From: Ulota crispa
Lineage: Eukaryota; Streptophyta; Bryopsida; Orthotrichales; Orthotrichaceae
DNA length: 64,000 nt
Reading direction: 5' to 3'
NCBI GenBank assembly: GCA_963920765.1
Contig: OY987249.1
Coordinates: forward strand, 20,122,483 to 20,186,482
Shown: piece after piece, positions 1 to 12,388 of the stretch
Position numbering within the stretch: the first letter of the stretch is position 1
How the letters are laid out: the number at the start of each line of letters is the position of its first letter
Position numbers and translations under genes: made by a program
The notes under the pieces: model-generated
Database searches by the model: none
Told to the model about the DNA's origin: nothing
What the model saw: the letters and a program-made list of their open reading frames with translations, nothing else

Positions 1-310
1 AAGTTATTCTCATACCCCCAATCAGGGTCCGGGGAGGTTTCTTGTGCAACTCGGTGAACTTCCTATTCTTTTCCAGTTCACTCGGTTTTCTCTTTTTTTA
101 AATCGGTCATTTCCGCATTTAGGTTGCCTTGACAATTAGGTTGCCTTACCTTGGTAAATTGGCTTATAAGTCATCATTTGGTCATTTGGAGGCGCATGCA
201 ACCCTCTAAATACTTAGATTTCACATGATTTATGACTTGGATGCCGTTATTTTGATCTTTTGTAGCTTTGTTGTTATTATCAAGCCCTTTAAAATTGTTT
301 GTTGTAGTAA
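1..310 (+). repeat. dispersed repeat, copy 1 (partial at window edge)
   Basis: This stretch is related in inverted orientation to 45061-45480. Both contain short units of the type AGGTTGCCTTACC and AATTAGGTTGCCTT, followed about 130 bases later by TCAAGCCCTTTAAAA. The copy runs off the left edge, so its true end is not seen. No coding capacity was found. The family is not recognised. Confidence 0.55.
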
Positions 311-348
311 TTTCAATGAAAGTTATTGTAATTGTAGTTAATATTTAG

Positions 349-785
349 TAAAAATTACAAACAAGGGCATGAAAATGAAAAATATTATAGATAGGGGCAC
401 AATTTTAAAATGATTGCAAATAGGGGGACAATTTTAAAATGATTTCTAAAATTTTGTAATTTTTTTGGTTTGGACATTGGTTGATTTAGATATATCACAT
501 TGAATGTAAGATAACTTTCAAAGAAACTTAAAAGCCTCTCCAAATCAGGCCTAAATATAGAAATTTTGGTAAAAGGGGTGACAACTTTTGGGAAAACCTC
601 TAAGTTTTTTGGAAGTTAGCTAACATTTGATGTGATGTACTTATGTATCTAAATCAACCAATGTCCAAGCAAAAAAAACTACAAAAATTTAGAAACTATT
701 TAGATATTATGCCCTTGTTTGTAATTGTTTTGAATTGTGCCCCTATTTGTGATATTTTTCATTTTCATGCCCTTATTTGAAATAT
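349..785. repeat. foldback MITE-like inverted repeat
   Basis: The two halves are imperfect inverted copies. The left half opens with ACAAACAAGGGCATGAAAAT and carries GGGGCACAATTTTAAAATG twice; the right half ends with the complement of the same words. The arms are about 200 bases long and meet near 570. There is no open reading frame, so this looks like a miniature inverted-repeat element or a foldback derivative. No target duplication was settled. Confidence 0.7.
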
Positions 786-1449
786 CCCCCAATATTTATA
801 TAGTGGAAAATGTTGAGAAATTAGTGTGGGTCAATCTAAAAGCAATATTCAGTGTAAGCATGTATACTTTGATCAGTTGATAACCTTTGATTTTTTTTTC
901 CATTTGGTTGATTTCCTAAACTTAGAAAATCAATTTGGTTAAACTCTAAATTTTAGTCTTTTTTTTTTTTTTTTTTTTTTTGAAGGGATTTATTGTTAAA
1001 CTTTGATGCTCATAAATCTTTGGTTGGATTTGAACTAGGTTAAGTTTCATCATATTGGAATTAAAAATTTAGTTTTCAAAAAATGTTAAAACTCCAAATT
1101 GGAAATTCATATGTTTTTTGGAAACTAGGTAATACATCAAAGAGACATGCAAATCAAATTTTATTACACAATATTTCCTCAAAAAATTCTTCACAACTAT
1201 CATCTAAACTTGAGGTCAAATATCTCTTTGGATTAGAGTAGAGAAATCTAAACTTAATATCATTTTTTCAAAGAGGAATTTGGGGAGGAATTGCTTCATG
1301 AATTGTATATTCAAGATTTTCATCTTGGTCCTTCCGAGGGTCCTTCCAAATAAAGTTCTATTATTACTTTTAAATTCTTTGATGCAATTTATTCCTCACC
1401 TTAGTTTTTACCAATTATTGGATAGAGAATGATTATTCACAAGTAGTTG
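786..1449. other. AT-rich intergenic, no gene seen
   Basis: AT-rich sequence with a 24-base T run near 958-981. No coding exon, RNA gene or element end was recognised. Confidence 0.5.
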
Positions 1450-2052
1450 TACCTCGGGGAAGGGGGGGTCACTTAGTGCATTTATACAAACCTCGTGCAA
1501 TCAAATTTTGACCCCCCTATTTTATGTTCTAAAACTTAAATAAAAGAAAAAGAAAAAAACATGAGTAGATTCTCCTACTTTGAAAGTATATGTTCTAAAT
1601 TATTGATAATTTTATTCATTAATTATAGTTAGTTAAATTTTTTGAAGTAAAATGATATAATGCATTATTGCAGAGCTAAAAATAACTTTCACACCTCTAT
1701 TTTATATAAGAAAAAAATGTTTAAAAAATACACAAAAATATTTAAAAAATGAGGCTCTATTGACAATTTATATTTCTTGAATACTGATGCAATGGTCATT
1801 TAAATGTGTTCTTTATAAATATTTGAGTTGAAAAACATGCCATATTAATTCATTTTTCAACCTTCTCTAGAAATCATTTAATATATTATTTGGATTGAAT
1901 AATTTGGCAATAAAATTCTATAGTTTTGATTAAACAATGCTCAAAATTATAGGTTGAAATCATAGTTTACTAAAAGGTAAATAGGGGTTAAACATCACTT
2001 GATTGCACATGGTGTACTATAGATACACTAAGTGACCCTCCCAAGAGCTGTA
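1450..2052. mobile_element. terminal-inverted-repeat element, about 600 bp
   Basis: The ends are inverted copies over about 55 bases: left GTACCTCGGGG...GGTCACTTAGTGCAT...GTGCAATCAA, right the complement of GTACAGCTCTTGGGAGGGTC...GTGCAATCAA. No transposase is encoded. The superfamily is not fixed because a target duplication is not clear. It is probably a non-autonomous DNA element. Confidence 0.6.
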
Positions 2053-2094
2053 CTAGTATTTTGAACTCTATTCAACATAAGTAACCCAAGTAGA

Positions 2095-2316
2095 TTAACC
2101 CTTATATGACCATAAGGAACCGTATGTAATTGTCATTTGCTATCGACAAGAAATTTAAATGTGAGATCTCAAGTAGCTCACTACAATCGTATTGATCTAT
2201 TCTCCAATTTCATTGTTGGTCTCAAATGTAGTAGAGGTGTGGATCCATTCCAAATACAAGAAAAATACATCGTATTGTACTAGTCGCAAAAGGCCTTTTG
2301 GTCGTTTAAGGATTAA
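2095..2316. mobile_element. TTAA-flanked MITE, short subgroup
   Basis: TTAA borders both ends. The left end reads TTAACCCTTATATGACC and the right end is the complement of TTAATCCTTAAACGACC. The 222-bp body matches 58561-58794 and 60199-60428 along its length, sharing for example TCTCAAGTAGCTC and CCAAATACAAGAAAAA. No reading frame. TTAA duplication with CCC-type ends is the piggyBac pattern, but a 2-bp TA target cannot be excluded because TTAA is palindromic. Confidence 0.75.
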
Positions 2317-3070
2317 AATTGATATATAATGTGTTTGAAGACTATGACTCTAAGTAATCATGCTTCACAAATCTCTACAGTTTTTTTCAAGACACTATGT
2401 GGTGGCTTGAAGCTTAAAACCAAAGAATCCTTATTGGATAGCAAGGCTATTATGAGCGTTTTTTCTTCCACCTATGATGAAAAAGTAAACACAACCAGGT
2501 TCTAGAAATAGAAATAGAAAAAACTTATAATTTGGGTGGATTTACGTTTGGTTCAACTAGTGCCTTCCATACAATGAATGAAACTTAGATTTTCTATGTC
2601 TTAAGTTTTTTATAATAGTTTAAGGTGTTTTAAACAATTAACAATTCAAACTTTCAACAAAAAAGAACTCAAAACACAAGAAAACATAAAACAAAGGCCA
2701 TGATGGAGGGTCATACCTCCATCTCTATCTCCTCCACAAACCGTGCCTCATCCCTGAGCTCCATAAGAAAACAAAATCAAATCAACATTCAAGGAAAGTT
2801 CACTCTTCTTTTATTATTTTTTATTTTTTATTTTTATTTTTATTTGAATTTAATCCTCAATTAAGGATTTGTTAATTAGGATCAAGATTGGGAGATTAGA
2901 AAGCATATGCTCTAAAATATGGAAGTTGAGACTTGAAAGTCTTCTCTAACCAATTTTGACCCATTTTTCTTCTTCCCTCGTGCTGCTGCGTCGCGCCCAA
3001 TGCTGCACTGCTAGCCCTGGTCGTACTAAGGGGAAAAACAAGAAAAATAAGTGTACAAATATCCTCAGCA
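2317..3070. other. intergenic, no gene seen
   Basis: No coding exon recognised. A low-complexity (ATTTT)n tract lies at about 2809-2848. Confidence 0.5.
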
Positions 3071-3390
3071 CTAGCCTTCTTGTATAGCAGTAGCTGTGGC
3101 TGGAGCCACTAGCCCGTACCTTGAGGCGGGGCGTTCAACTCACCGCTACGCAGCATGAGTTTGAACCCCCTTGCTGCTTGTCTTTTTTGCTATCGCCCAG
3201 TTGTCATCGCCGCTTCGTTGTCCCTCGTCCATCTGCTTGTCCAATTAACAACGTACAAATATACCGTCGCGTACCTTCTTTGCACAGCAAGGGCTGTAGC
3301 TAGCCCAGCTAGTCCGTGGCTTTGGATGGGGCTCTTGACTCTTGACCAGCATGTCTCAGGGTTGAATCCCCGCGCTTGCTACTCCTTTTG
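3071..3390 (+). repeat. tandem pair of GC-rich units, possibly SINE-like
   Basis: Two related units of about 110 bases start near 3071 and 3269. Both carry CCTTCTTGTATAGCAG or a variant of it, a GTGGCT block, a CAGCATG block, and then a word resembling the polymerase III B box (AGTTTGAACCCC in the first, GGGTTGAATCCCC in the second). The second B-box-like word is one base short of consensus and no A-rich tail follows. A tRNA-derived SINE is possible, not shown. The open frames across it look incidental. Confidence 0.3.
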
Positions 3391-3530
3391 CTTCCAGTAA
3401 CTACTGCCGAGCTTTACCAGGAAAAATAAACTACAGACAAATTTTGCCGTTATTGCTATAAACTTGGCCAAAATTTGGAATTACTCCGTCTTGGTCGTTA
3501 AGAGCGACCAGCAAACCAGAAAGGATTTAT

Positions 3531-3548
3531 GAGTGTTTATAAACACTC
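3531..3548. repeat. perfect 18-bp palindrome
   Basis: GAGTGTTTATAAACACTC is its own reverse complement. It is isolated, with no gene within 1 kb. Function unknown. Confidence 0.6.
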
Positions 3549-5285
3549 AATATCATAGTCAAGCCAAATCACTATTATCTATTTCTTAGATATCAGTTAA
3601 TTCTTTAAGCTCTCTTTAAATATCATCTAGTTTTTTTTTTTAAACTAAGATGTTATTCACTTAATTGAAGTTTTTCTAATGATGAATAGCTTCAAGTCTC
3701 AAAGATCAACATTTTATCATAAATTGCTATCTTCAAAACTAAATTCCAATCTCACTTATTTCAACCACATAATTGATTAAATGTTTTTTTACTCATCATT
3801 TCTAATTCTAGCAAAAATTTGCCAAAGATTCTCTTTAATTTTATTTTTTCAAAACTACAACTTTAATTTTGGTAAAAATTTGCCAGAGGTTCTCCTAATT
3901 TAGTAACAATCTAAAACCATGACACACTCAAAATAGAAGGGTTAGTATTAATTTGCACACAAAGTTAGTATGATGACCTCAATATTAGTTAATAGGTAAG
4001 CAAAGCATATAAGAAGGACTCTAAGAGCTCTTGGTTAGCGACATCGCCAGGTCCCGGCCAAGAGCTTCTTAGTGGTTAATAATTGACACCACAAGATCTT
4101 AAACTAATACTTATGGGTCTTAATTGCACCCACCAAGCATAAACACACCAAGCATAAACACAACAAGCAACAAGAATTTGATTGTAATTATATGTTAGTA
4201 GCTTAGAAGGGACCCTCAAATCCTTCTAGGAGTAAGATTCACTAAAAAGTCTTCCAAAAACACCACATGGACACCAAAATACAAAGAAAGTTCAAAATTT
4301 GACATTGCAAAAGTAAACAAATGAAATAAAAGGGTTAAAAGGAAGGAGAAGGGAGGTACTATAAACTATCCATCCAAGGATCTTTCATCCATCCATGGAG
4401 TGACCATTGACTCATAATTCTTTTTTCTTCCAATTCTCAAACTTTCTAATAATAATAGTCTGGAGTTACAAGCTAATTTTTGGAAAAAAGCTCCAAATCA
4501 CAAATGAATAATGCCATTGGCTTCAGAATGCAAAAATTTGTTGATTTAGACACCAAAAAACTCTTAATTCCGATAGTTAGAACTTAAAAAACTTAAAATT
4601 GGTCAAAATATGGAAAGTAAAACTCCAAATTTTGGAATTTACTTTTTTTCAAACTTTTAACTTAATCAACTTTTCCAAAAGGTTTGAGAAAGTAGGAAAT
4701 ATTCTTTTTTTGCCAAATCTAGACTTTAGATTCTCCCGGAATTGCAGTCAACGCATTTCCCGCTCTTGGAGCTGCTAAAGTTGTGCAACGTTGCTAGTTG
4801 AGATAGTTCCCGTGCTCGAAACGGCTCCAATTTTGTTGGGGTGTCTTATTAAGACAAAATAATTTACTTTTAATTTTTGTGGGATTTTACCACTAATTGG
4901 GAATTTTCTAGGAATATTTTGTCATTAATTCTAGTGGTTGACCGGCCGGAGAGAGTAATTTGACAATTGATATTTTTCGGAAGTTTTTGTAGAATCTCTT
5001 ATGGGGTTTTAAAACATTTAGAGAAACTTTCATTTTTAATCCAATTTCCTTAAATTGTGGCCGATTTAAAATTGGCTGTACCTCTATCATGCTGTTTAAA
5101 ATTTTATCCTTTTAGCTATTTTTAATTTGCAAAAAGTATAAAATAGGTAGTAAAAAATATAGGGGATATCTATGTACAATTAACTATTTTTAAATTTAGC
5201 TTTAACTACTTTTTAGGTGTTTTTTACACTTTTTACTACTAAAATTGCAAAATAAAAATAAAAAGTGAGCTTTTCACCCAGGGCG
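3549..5285. other. AT-rich intergenic, no gene seen
   Basis: Mostly AT-rich DNA without a supported exon. Short open frames here (for example on the minus strand at 4908-5090) have no recognisable motif. Confidence 0.45.
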
Positions 5286-5570
5286 TCAACCTTGAGGCTC
5301 ACAGCCATCTACAAGTGTAAGAAGATAGACTTTATCTTCTATCTCCCTTTCTTGTCCAAAATAAGCAACTACTTGATTTATTTTTGTACGATCCCAACTC
5401 TTTTGATCCACTTGCTTATTAGGCATGTTAGGAGGATTAAGAACTTTGAAACAATCTATAAGATTATTTTCATTAAAACAAGTATCTAAATTGTTACAAA
5501 TAGCCTTAGCAAAAGCTTTTTGAATTTGCATTGCCTTTTCTAAATCAACACCTAAACGTGATCTATCCAT
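5286..5570 (-). pseudogene. hAT-like transposase fragment
   Basis: This 94-residue frame has the pattern DLEKAMQIQKAFAKAIC, then LIDCFKVLNPPNMP, then a trailing Q..WDRTKIN segment. The same pattern, diverged, occurs near the C-terminal part of the larger element at 25996-28630 (VKALIKELTSC followed by LMDALGFCYPQYW). It is therefore a carboxy-terminal scrap of the same hAT-like, zinc-finger-862-type transposase family found in plants. The start codon falls inside the domain and nothing upstream continues it, so it is a fragment. It lies just outside the left end of the CACTA element at 5748. Confidence 0.55.
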
Positions 5571-5747
5571 TTCAAATAAATGATAAATTTTCTTCTTATT
5601 TCACTAAATAACCTCCTAAGATGATCGACCCCAAAGGGCCATACTTAGGGATAACATGATGACTTGTATTTGCATTAAAAAATAAAGCATTTAAGTCACA
5701 ATTTTACACTAAAAATAACATCAATATTTGAGCAATTTCAACACAAA

Positions 5748-8700
5748 CACTAGTAGAATTGGGGGAAAAGACAACTGTCATTTTACAACTGCTTAAGAGT
5801 CATAAAGGACATGGCATGACTTTTAAATGACTCCCAGCAATTGTATCACTAACGTAGTTGTCTTAGAGTCACTTCTTAGTTGTTCGGGACTTATTTCAAT
5901 GCAGTGACATTTTTACAACTGCAAATATTTCATCCTCATGAAAATCATCCTCTGCCCTTCAAAACTTTTACTACCTCAACCCCCCTGCCCTTCTTTTTCT
6001 TTTGTGACAAGAAATCTTTTGAACGGTTTTCAATGTTGCAATAAATTTCCTTTGTCATATACTTGTCAAAAGGACCCACCTACGACATATGTCAAATTTT
6101 CATTTGTTAAGATCAATTTTTTATTATTTCATTTACCTAGATTTTTTTTTGAAAAATATGACACATATCAGACACAATTGTAAGACAATTGTAGTGCAAT
6201 TACAGTACAATTGTTATGAAGTTGTTGTGTAGTTGTAATAAATTATTGTGTGGTTGTAGTCTAGTTGTACTTTGGTTTATGTGTATATAATGTTTAGTTG
6301 TATTGTAGTTGTATTGTAATTATGTAATGCAATTGTAATACGGTTGATATATAGTTGTAATGTAATTGTTGTATAGTTGTAATTTAATTGTTTTATAACT
6401 GTAGCACAATTGTAATGGAGTTGTACTATAACTGTTGTGTAGTTGTACGGTGGTTATTTACACTAATTTTGTAAATATTAATATTTGACTATTTTGATAG
6501 TTACTTTGTAATTGTTTTTTATTTGTTTATTATATATTTTGTTGTAATTATTTTTTGTAGGAAAATGTACACTAAGTAATTACAATCATGCATACAACTA
6601 CCACACAATAGTAAACAGTCAACAAGTTTCAAATGCTATTCAATTGTCAATCAAACAGTTTCACATGAAAAATTCTAACAATGCAGTTGTAATGTAGTTG
6701 TAATGCGGTTGTAGAGCAGTTGTTAAGGGATGCAACAACACTGCACTACAGTTATGCTATAGTTGTAGCACACTCTATAACCAATTGTGATATAGTTGTC
6801 AACCAATTTTGACAAGGTCACACATTATTTGCAAAAATTGGTAGTCAATACATTGAAATTTAATTGCAAACCAATTGCAATAGGAATTAACCTAGATCCT
6901 AGAATCTATTGTAGTTGCACTCTAATTGCACATTGTGCTTCTATAAATTGCAAACTCTTGCTAATAGTGTGATATAAGCACACAAACCCTACTTTCTCTA
7001 AACTCTTGTCAAAACTTCAAAATGAACCTAAAAGTTGCAAAAAACCACTTCTGAAATTTAGGTCAATAAGGATTAGCAACCATATAAGCCACATCACAAG
7101 ATCCTGTATACACAATGAGATATGATTTTTTGAAAACTACCTAATTACACACATAGAGCTGAAAACCACTATGCATTCAAGAAGCAATCAACATTTCACT
7201 AACAACTCAAGATAAGGGTTTCAAATTTCTTTCAAAAACTAGACTCTACCACATATCCAGCATTCAAATTTGCACAAAATTGAGCTAAAACTCACCAAGA
7301 TGTGGATTTTTGAAGCTGGGTTGAAAACTGCCATTGTAGTAAACATCCTTCTACTAGAAATTCTACCAAAAACTCCTCAAGATTCAAAATCTAGCATGCT
7401 TGGTGCCATTGGAAAGCTACTAGCATAAGGAAGAACTTTGAAATTTTTCAAAAAATAAAGATCAAATCCAAACTTATAGCAAGCAAATGAAACAAGCTAA
7501 TACAAAAGAAAAGGGACTTTCATTCATAAAAAATCTTGGCGTAACTTTGCCCTACAAGTGAGAAGAATGAGTGGAAGAGAGGAACCATCAGCCTTTTTAT
7601 CCTTTTGTGCAAGGGTTCAAGGGTGGCGGCCACATCTCCACCCTCCAAACTACAAACCCTAATCTGAATCAAGAGTCCACATTTACTAGAAGAAATCAAT
7701 CAATAAGCAACTACGTCACAACTGCACAACAACTAAATGACTATGTAACAACTGTAAACTAATAGTGAAACAACGGTAAAATAACAATGAAACAACTGTG
7801 AAACAATTGCAAAATAATTTATTACAATTGTGCAATTGTTGTATAGTTGTTGCAGCATAGTCATGTATTGCATATTTTTCTTCAAGTGATTGAGTCTAAG
7901 ATTACAATCCAATTTTAGGGCTGCATGCTTTTATAATTCCAAGGAAAATGTGTTTTTGGCAAATACATAACGAATGTGCTTAAAACACATTTTTACCTCA
8001 AAATGGATTAATTATATTTTAAAATCCAAATTGTGAAGCATAAAAAACAAATTAGTTTGCAATTTTTGAAATTCTAACATTTAATTCTTGAATCTAGTGG
8101 ATTATTTTGGAAGAAGTAAGTGAAATTTTGTACTCTATATCTTCTATCTTCAAAAAATAACTAACATTATTGGTAATATTAGCATTTTTTGGAACAAAAT
8201 TCATTTCAGTTTTCAAAAACTTTAATTATAAACTTTTGGTGATATTGCTTCTTTTAATATTGCTATTGCAATCTAATTTAGCATTTTGTAAGTTTTGAAG
8301 TACAATACAAGGTTAAGGTGATTAAGCTTAGAAACACAATTTAAAAATAGGCAAACTAAATTTGTGATAGTTTCATACTTGCGTGTTTTTTAATACAGTT
8401 ATTACAATCATTAATTGCATTTGAGTTTTAGTCAATAAAGTAGCATTTAAATTCAAAGATTGTTATAAATTTAATAACAATGTTTCATATCTTCTACATA
8501 TCTAAATTGGACTTTTTTAAATTGAAGCATTTGATTATTACCTTTTGTGATTTACCAAAAAATTAAAAGAACAAAGATGACTTTTAAATAACCTTTAACT
8601 ATCAATTAATATTTTGTGCTAATACATGATTTTATTTTTGGAATACATGAACTTTATAATCTATTGTAAAGCGTTTTAATTTTATTTCAATATTACTATT

Positions 8701-11700
8701 TTTAAACACATATGTTTTTTTAAACCTTTTAGAACTTCAAAATCTTTTTCGGAAAAATTTGAAATTTAGAAAATTTGGAAATTTGATTTTGATCAAATAA
8801 AGCCAATAATTTATCAATTACAAAAAAGTCAATTAACTTAAATCAATTGCAATTGCTTTTGAGAAGTTGATTGATTGATTGTTCTAAAATAACAAAATTA
8901 AATTAAAAATTTCAATAAACTAAGAAAATTTTCAAGGTGTTTTTTTCACTTTTTAAAATGAACCAACCATATTTTATGTTTCTTTTACTACCAATTTAAT
9001 GTACAGAAATCCAATTTACATTATTATTTACTAAATTGAGATTTTTGAAGCTTCACATTAATAAATTTAACAATTAAAAATGCATAATTAAACAATAGTC
9101 CTATTGGTGATGTTTTAATTTATACTTATTGAAATTTATTAATATGCAAAAGCTTCTATGTAAATTTTAGATCATAATCATAACTAATTTAGACTGAATA
9201 TCTAAATTTAAAAAATCTATATTAATATTCAACTATTAATTTTTTAAATTAATATGAAAGGAAATAGGTAGTTTTTAGTGAAGATGATTTTTGTGAAAAA
9301 AACTAATTTAAAAACAAGAAAGGTAATCATAAAAAAATTATATGAGTTTTGTATTAATGATCATAACTTTTATTGAAAGCTTTAAATGTTATTAAGTTGT
9401 TGTTAATTATAGTGCAATTGTTTATGGAATTATTGTGTGCATATTTGGGGTTTGATATATGCAAATCTAGAGGGGGAGAGAGGCTAAATTTTAGATATCT
9501 ATCATCAACAAGCTGAATTTGGAAAGTTTGATTTTAGATTTGGACTTAGAGATTTTGATTTTGCCTAGAGCCACAAAGAATGATACAATTGAACAATGCC
9601 CAGTGGAAATGCTTAGTTTTTTTATAAGCAAGAGTAAAAATAATAATTTGCCCCTTAACTAAGCCTTTCTACTAGGCGTTGTTTAATTCTATCTTTCTTT
9701 GTGGATCTAGACTAAATCAAGGTTCCAAATTGAAATTTGAATTTGAACTTTCCAAATTTTGCTTGTTGATGATAAATATCTAAAATTTACCCCCCCTTCA
9801 AGTAGGCATATATCAAACCTTGGGTGTGCACATATCAATTCCCTAGTTTATTTGTTTGCATGCTTATTACCACTTATTTACAATTGTAAAATAATTAAGA
9901 TGTAGTTGCAATTAATAATATTTCAACTAATTACAATTGTGGTGCAATTGTTTAATTAATTGAATGTTTGTCACTTTACATTTGCAACTCAAAAACAATT
10001 ATAACACAGATATAAGAATGATATTGAAATTGATTGCAATTGTAAAGCAATTACTATTGGCAATATGCAATGATGTTTGCGGTGCTTGACTTTGCAAACC
10101 ATATTTTTAATCAATAACATCACATACTTGTACAATGGTAAAGTCAAAAATGGAAATTAATCTAAATATTGTACTTTTTTAAAATGGAAAATTTTAAAAA
10201 CAAAAAAGTAATTGATACAATAAATGTCAAAAACATGAAAGGTTTGTTAATATGTAAAAAAAGTCTTCAAAAAAATAGTATGCTTATATGGAAAATTAAT
10301 TTTTTTAAATTTTTTCAACAAAAGATTCATTAGCTATGAATTTGCAAATATTTTGTTAAAAAATTGTTTCTATATTTTAAATATTTTTGTTAGTTGATAG
10401 GAGTATAAGTTGTGTAAAAATTATCTATATAAAAGAGTTAAAAAAATCTTAAAAGTAACCTACAATCACTTTAAGACTTTGATTATTCATCTTTGATGCA
10501 AATCAACAACACAAAATATAATTGGAATGGACATTAATGCCTTTGGTAGCAAAATGTGGCAAGAAAAATTTACATGGACAAAAGATTAAAAAAACATTGC
10601 CAAAAATATGAGTGTCAATTATGATACAATTATTTTTGAGTGATACCATAGTAATAAACAGAATAAAGAAACAAGTAGGATGCAACTACAATACAAATAC
10701 TCTAACAAAATGTATTACACCAACATCAAAAAACACAATTGCAATAGAATTTGCTATCTAAGATAGCAAAAAAATGTCAATAAAATTTTACAAGAACAAA
10801 AAATTAGAAAAATAAATTCCCAAAAAAATGGCACTCATAGTCTAGTTGTATTTGAATAGTAGTGCAGTAGCAAAAAGAGTCCATGAACAACTAAAAAGCA
10901 ATTGCAGTACAACTGCTCTAAAAGAATGCATTCACATTGACATCAAAAGACATAATTGCAACTGACCTTGTTGACTATGGTAATAAATAATGGCATGAAA
11001 TTTTTGGAGGAGCAAAGAATAAAGAAAGTTTAAAAAAATGTGAGTGGTAGTTGTGATGCTGTCGTTTCTAAGTAGTAAAACATGAATAGGAAAACCTAAG
11101 AACAACTATGATGCAACTGCATCACCAATGTCCTAACATAATCCATTCACGCTAACCTTGAAAAGGTGTAATTGCACATGACATTGCTGCCCAGGACATC
11201 TAAGAATGTCAGAAATAAGTTACTTAAGCCAAATTTAAAAATTAAGGGAATTTAAAAAAAAAAAGTTGTACCTCAATTGTTGTTTAGTTGCCCCACAATA
11301 GTGTAGAAATGCTAGGATAACTACATTGTGACTGCATCACCAATGCTCTAACATAATCCATTCACGCTAACCTTGAAAAGGCATAATTGCACCTGACATT
11401 GCTGCCCATGACATCTAAGAATGTCAGAAATAAGTCACTTAAACCAATTTCTAAAATTAGGGAATTTTATAAAAAAAAAAGTTGTACTTCACTCGTTCTT
11501 TAGTTGTCGCACAATAGTAGAGAAATGCTATAGCAACTACATTGTGACTGCATTACCAATGCCCCAACATAACCCATCCACACTAACCTCAAAAAGGTCA
11601 GTTCGAGCATAAACAACTCTCTAGGGCAGAAAGAAATTGCAAAATTCATTTACATGATTGAAGTAAAGAGAATGTAATAAAAGAAATGAATTATAGTCGT

Positions 11701-12011
11701 AACACAGTTGTTAGTGAGTAGTATTGCGGTAGAATCAAAACCAAGACACAACTACATGACAACTATGATGAAAAATATGGACTGCATCACTAATTTTCAT
11801 CTACAAACTCACTAAAATCGTTGGTGAGGGACAAAATTGTCAGACATAGTTGTATCATGGTTTTGCGTAGTTGTAAACACAACTGCAATACAACTTGAGA
11901 GAGTTCACGTTAGCATTTTTATTGTTTAATTCTCTTTTCAGTTGCCATGCAGTTGTTTTTGATAGGGAGTTGTAAAGGTACAGTTGTGTTTTGCTCCATT
12001 TCCTACTAGTG
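5748..12011. mobile_element. CACTA (En/Spm-type) transposon, non-autonomous
   Basis: The left end begins CACTAGTAGAATTGGGG and the right end is the complement of CACTAGTAGGAAATGGAG; both continue into an ACAACTG-type word. The three bases outside each end are AAA, a 3-bp target duplication as CACTA elements make. Inside both ends are dense subterminal arrays of TAGTTGTA or its complement (about 6180-6440, 6670-6800, 7720-7860 and 10680-12000), as expected for transposase-binding repeats. No transposase exon was recognised, so it is probably a non-autonomous derivative or carries a gene too decayed to see. Confidence 0.85.
10690..11610. repeat. about 210-bp tandem repeats inside the CACTA element
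   Basis: The words GACTGCATCACCAATG, CCATTCACGCTAACC and CTAAGAATGTCAGAAATAAG recur at about 11126, 11333 and, diverged, 11545. Weaker copies occur near 10690 and 10905. The spacing is about 205-215 bases. Each unit carries TACAACTG-like words, so the array multiplies the subterminal motif. Confidence 0.75.
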
Positions 12012-12388
12012 AAATAATAAACCCCACACTTGTGACATCAACAAACTTGTGGTGAAAGTTTTCTCATAATAATGCTAGGCTATGCAAATATGAGCCAATA
12101 AATAAAGACAACAATAGATGATTTTGAATTGAAAACTAGATTTTAAGACCATTTTTGATGTTTTTGAATCTTTTTAGAATCCATATCATAAAAATCACAA
12201 AATTTCTAGGTTGATTTCCAATTGTTTCAAATTTAATTTGACCCATTTTGTCATTTTTAAGTACTAGTTTGGCTAAATTTCCTTAAGATTAAGTTGTAAG
12301 ACAACTCATTTTCTGAAACCATGCTTTTGTGATCGGATGTAAATCTGCTAATTTTCATTTCATACATGCAATTCCCAAAAAACCTAAC
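12012..12388. other. spacer between CACTA and foldback element
   Basis: AT-rich sequence without a recognised feature. Confidence 0.5.

Noticed and set aside
6180-7860. TAGTTGTA arrays as a microsatellite or CRISPR-like repeat
   Set aside because: The spacing is irregular and the arrays sit inside CACTA ends, so they are subterminal repeats of that element.
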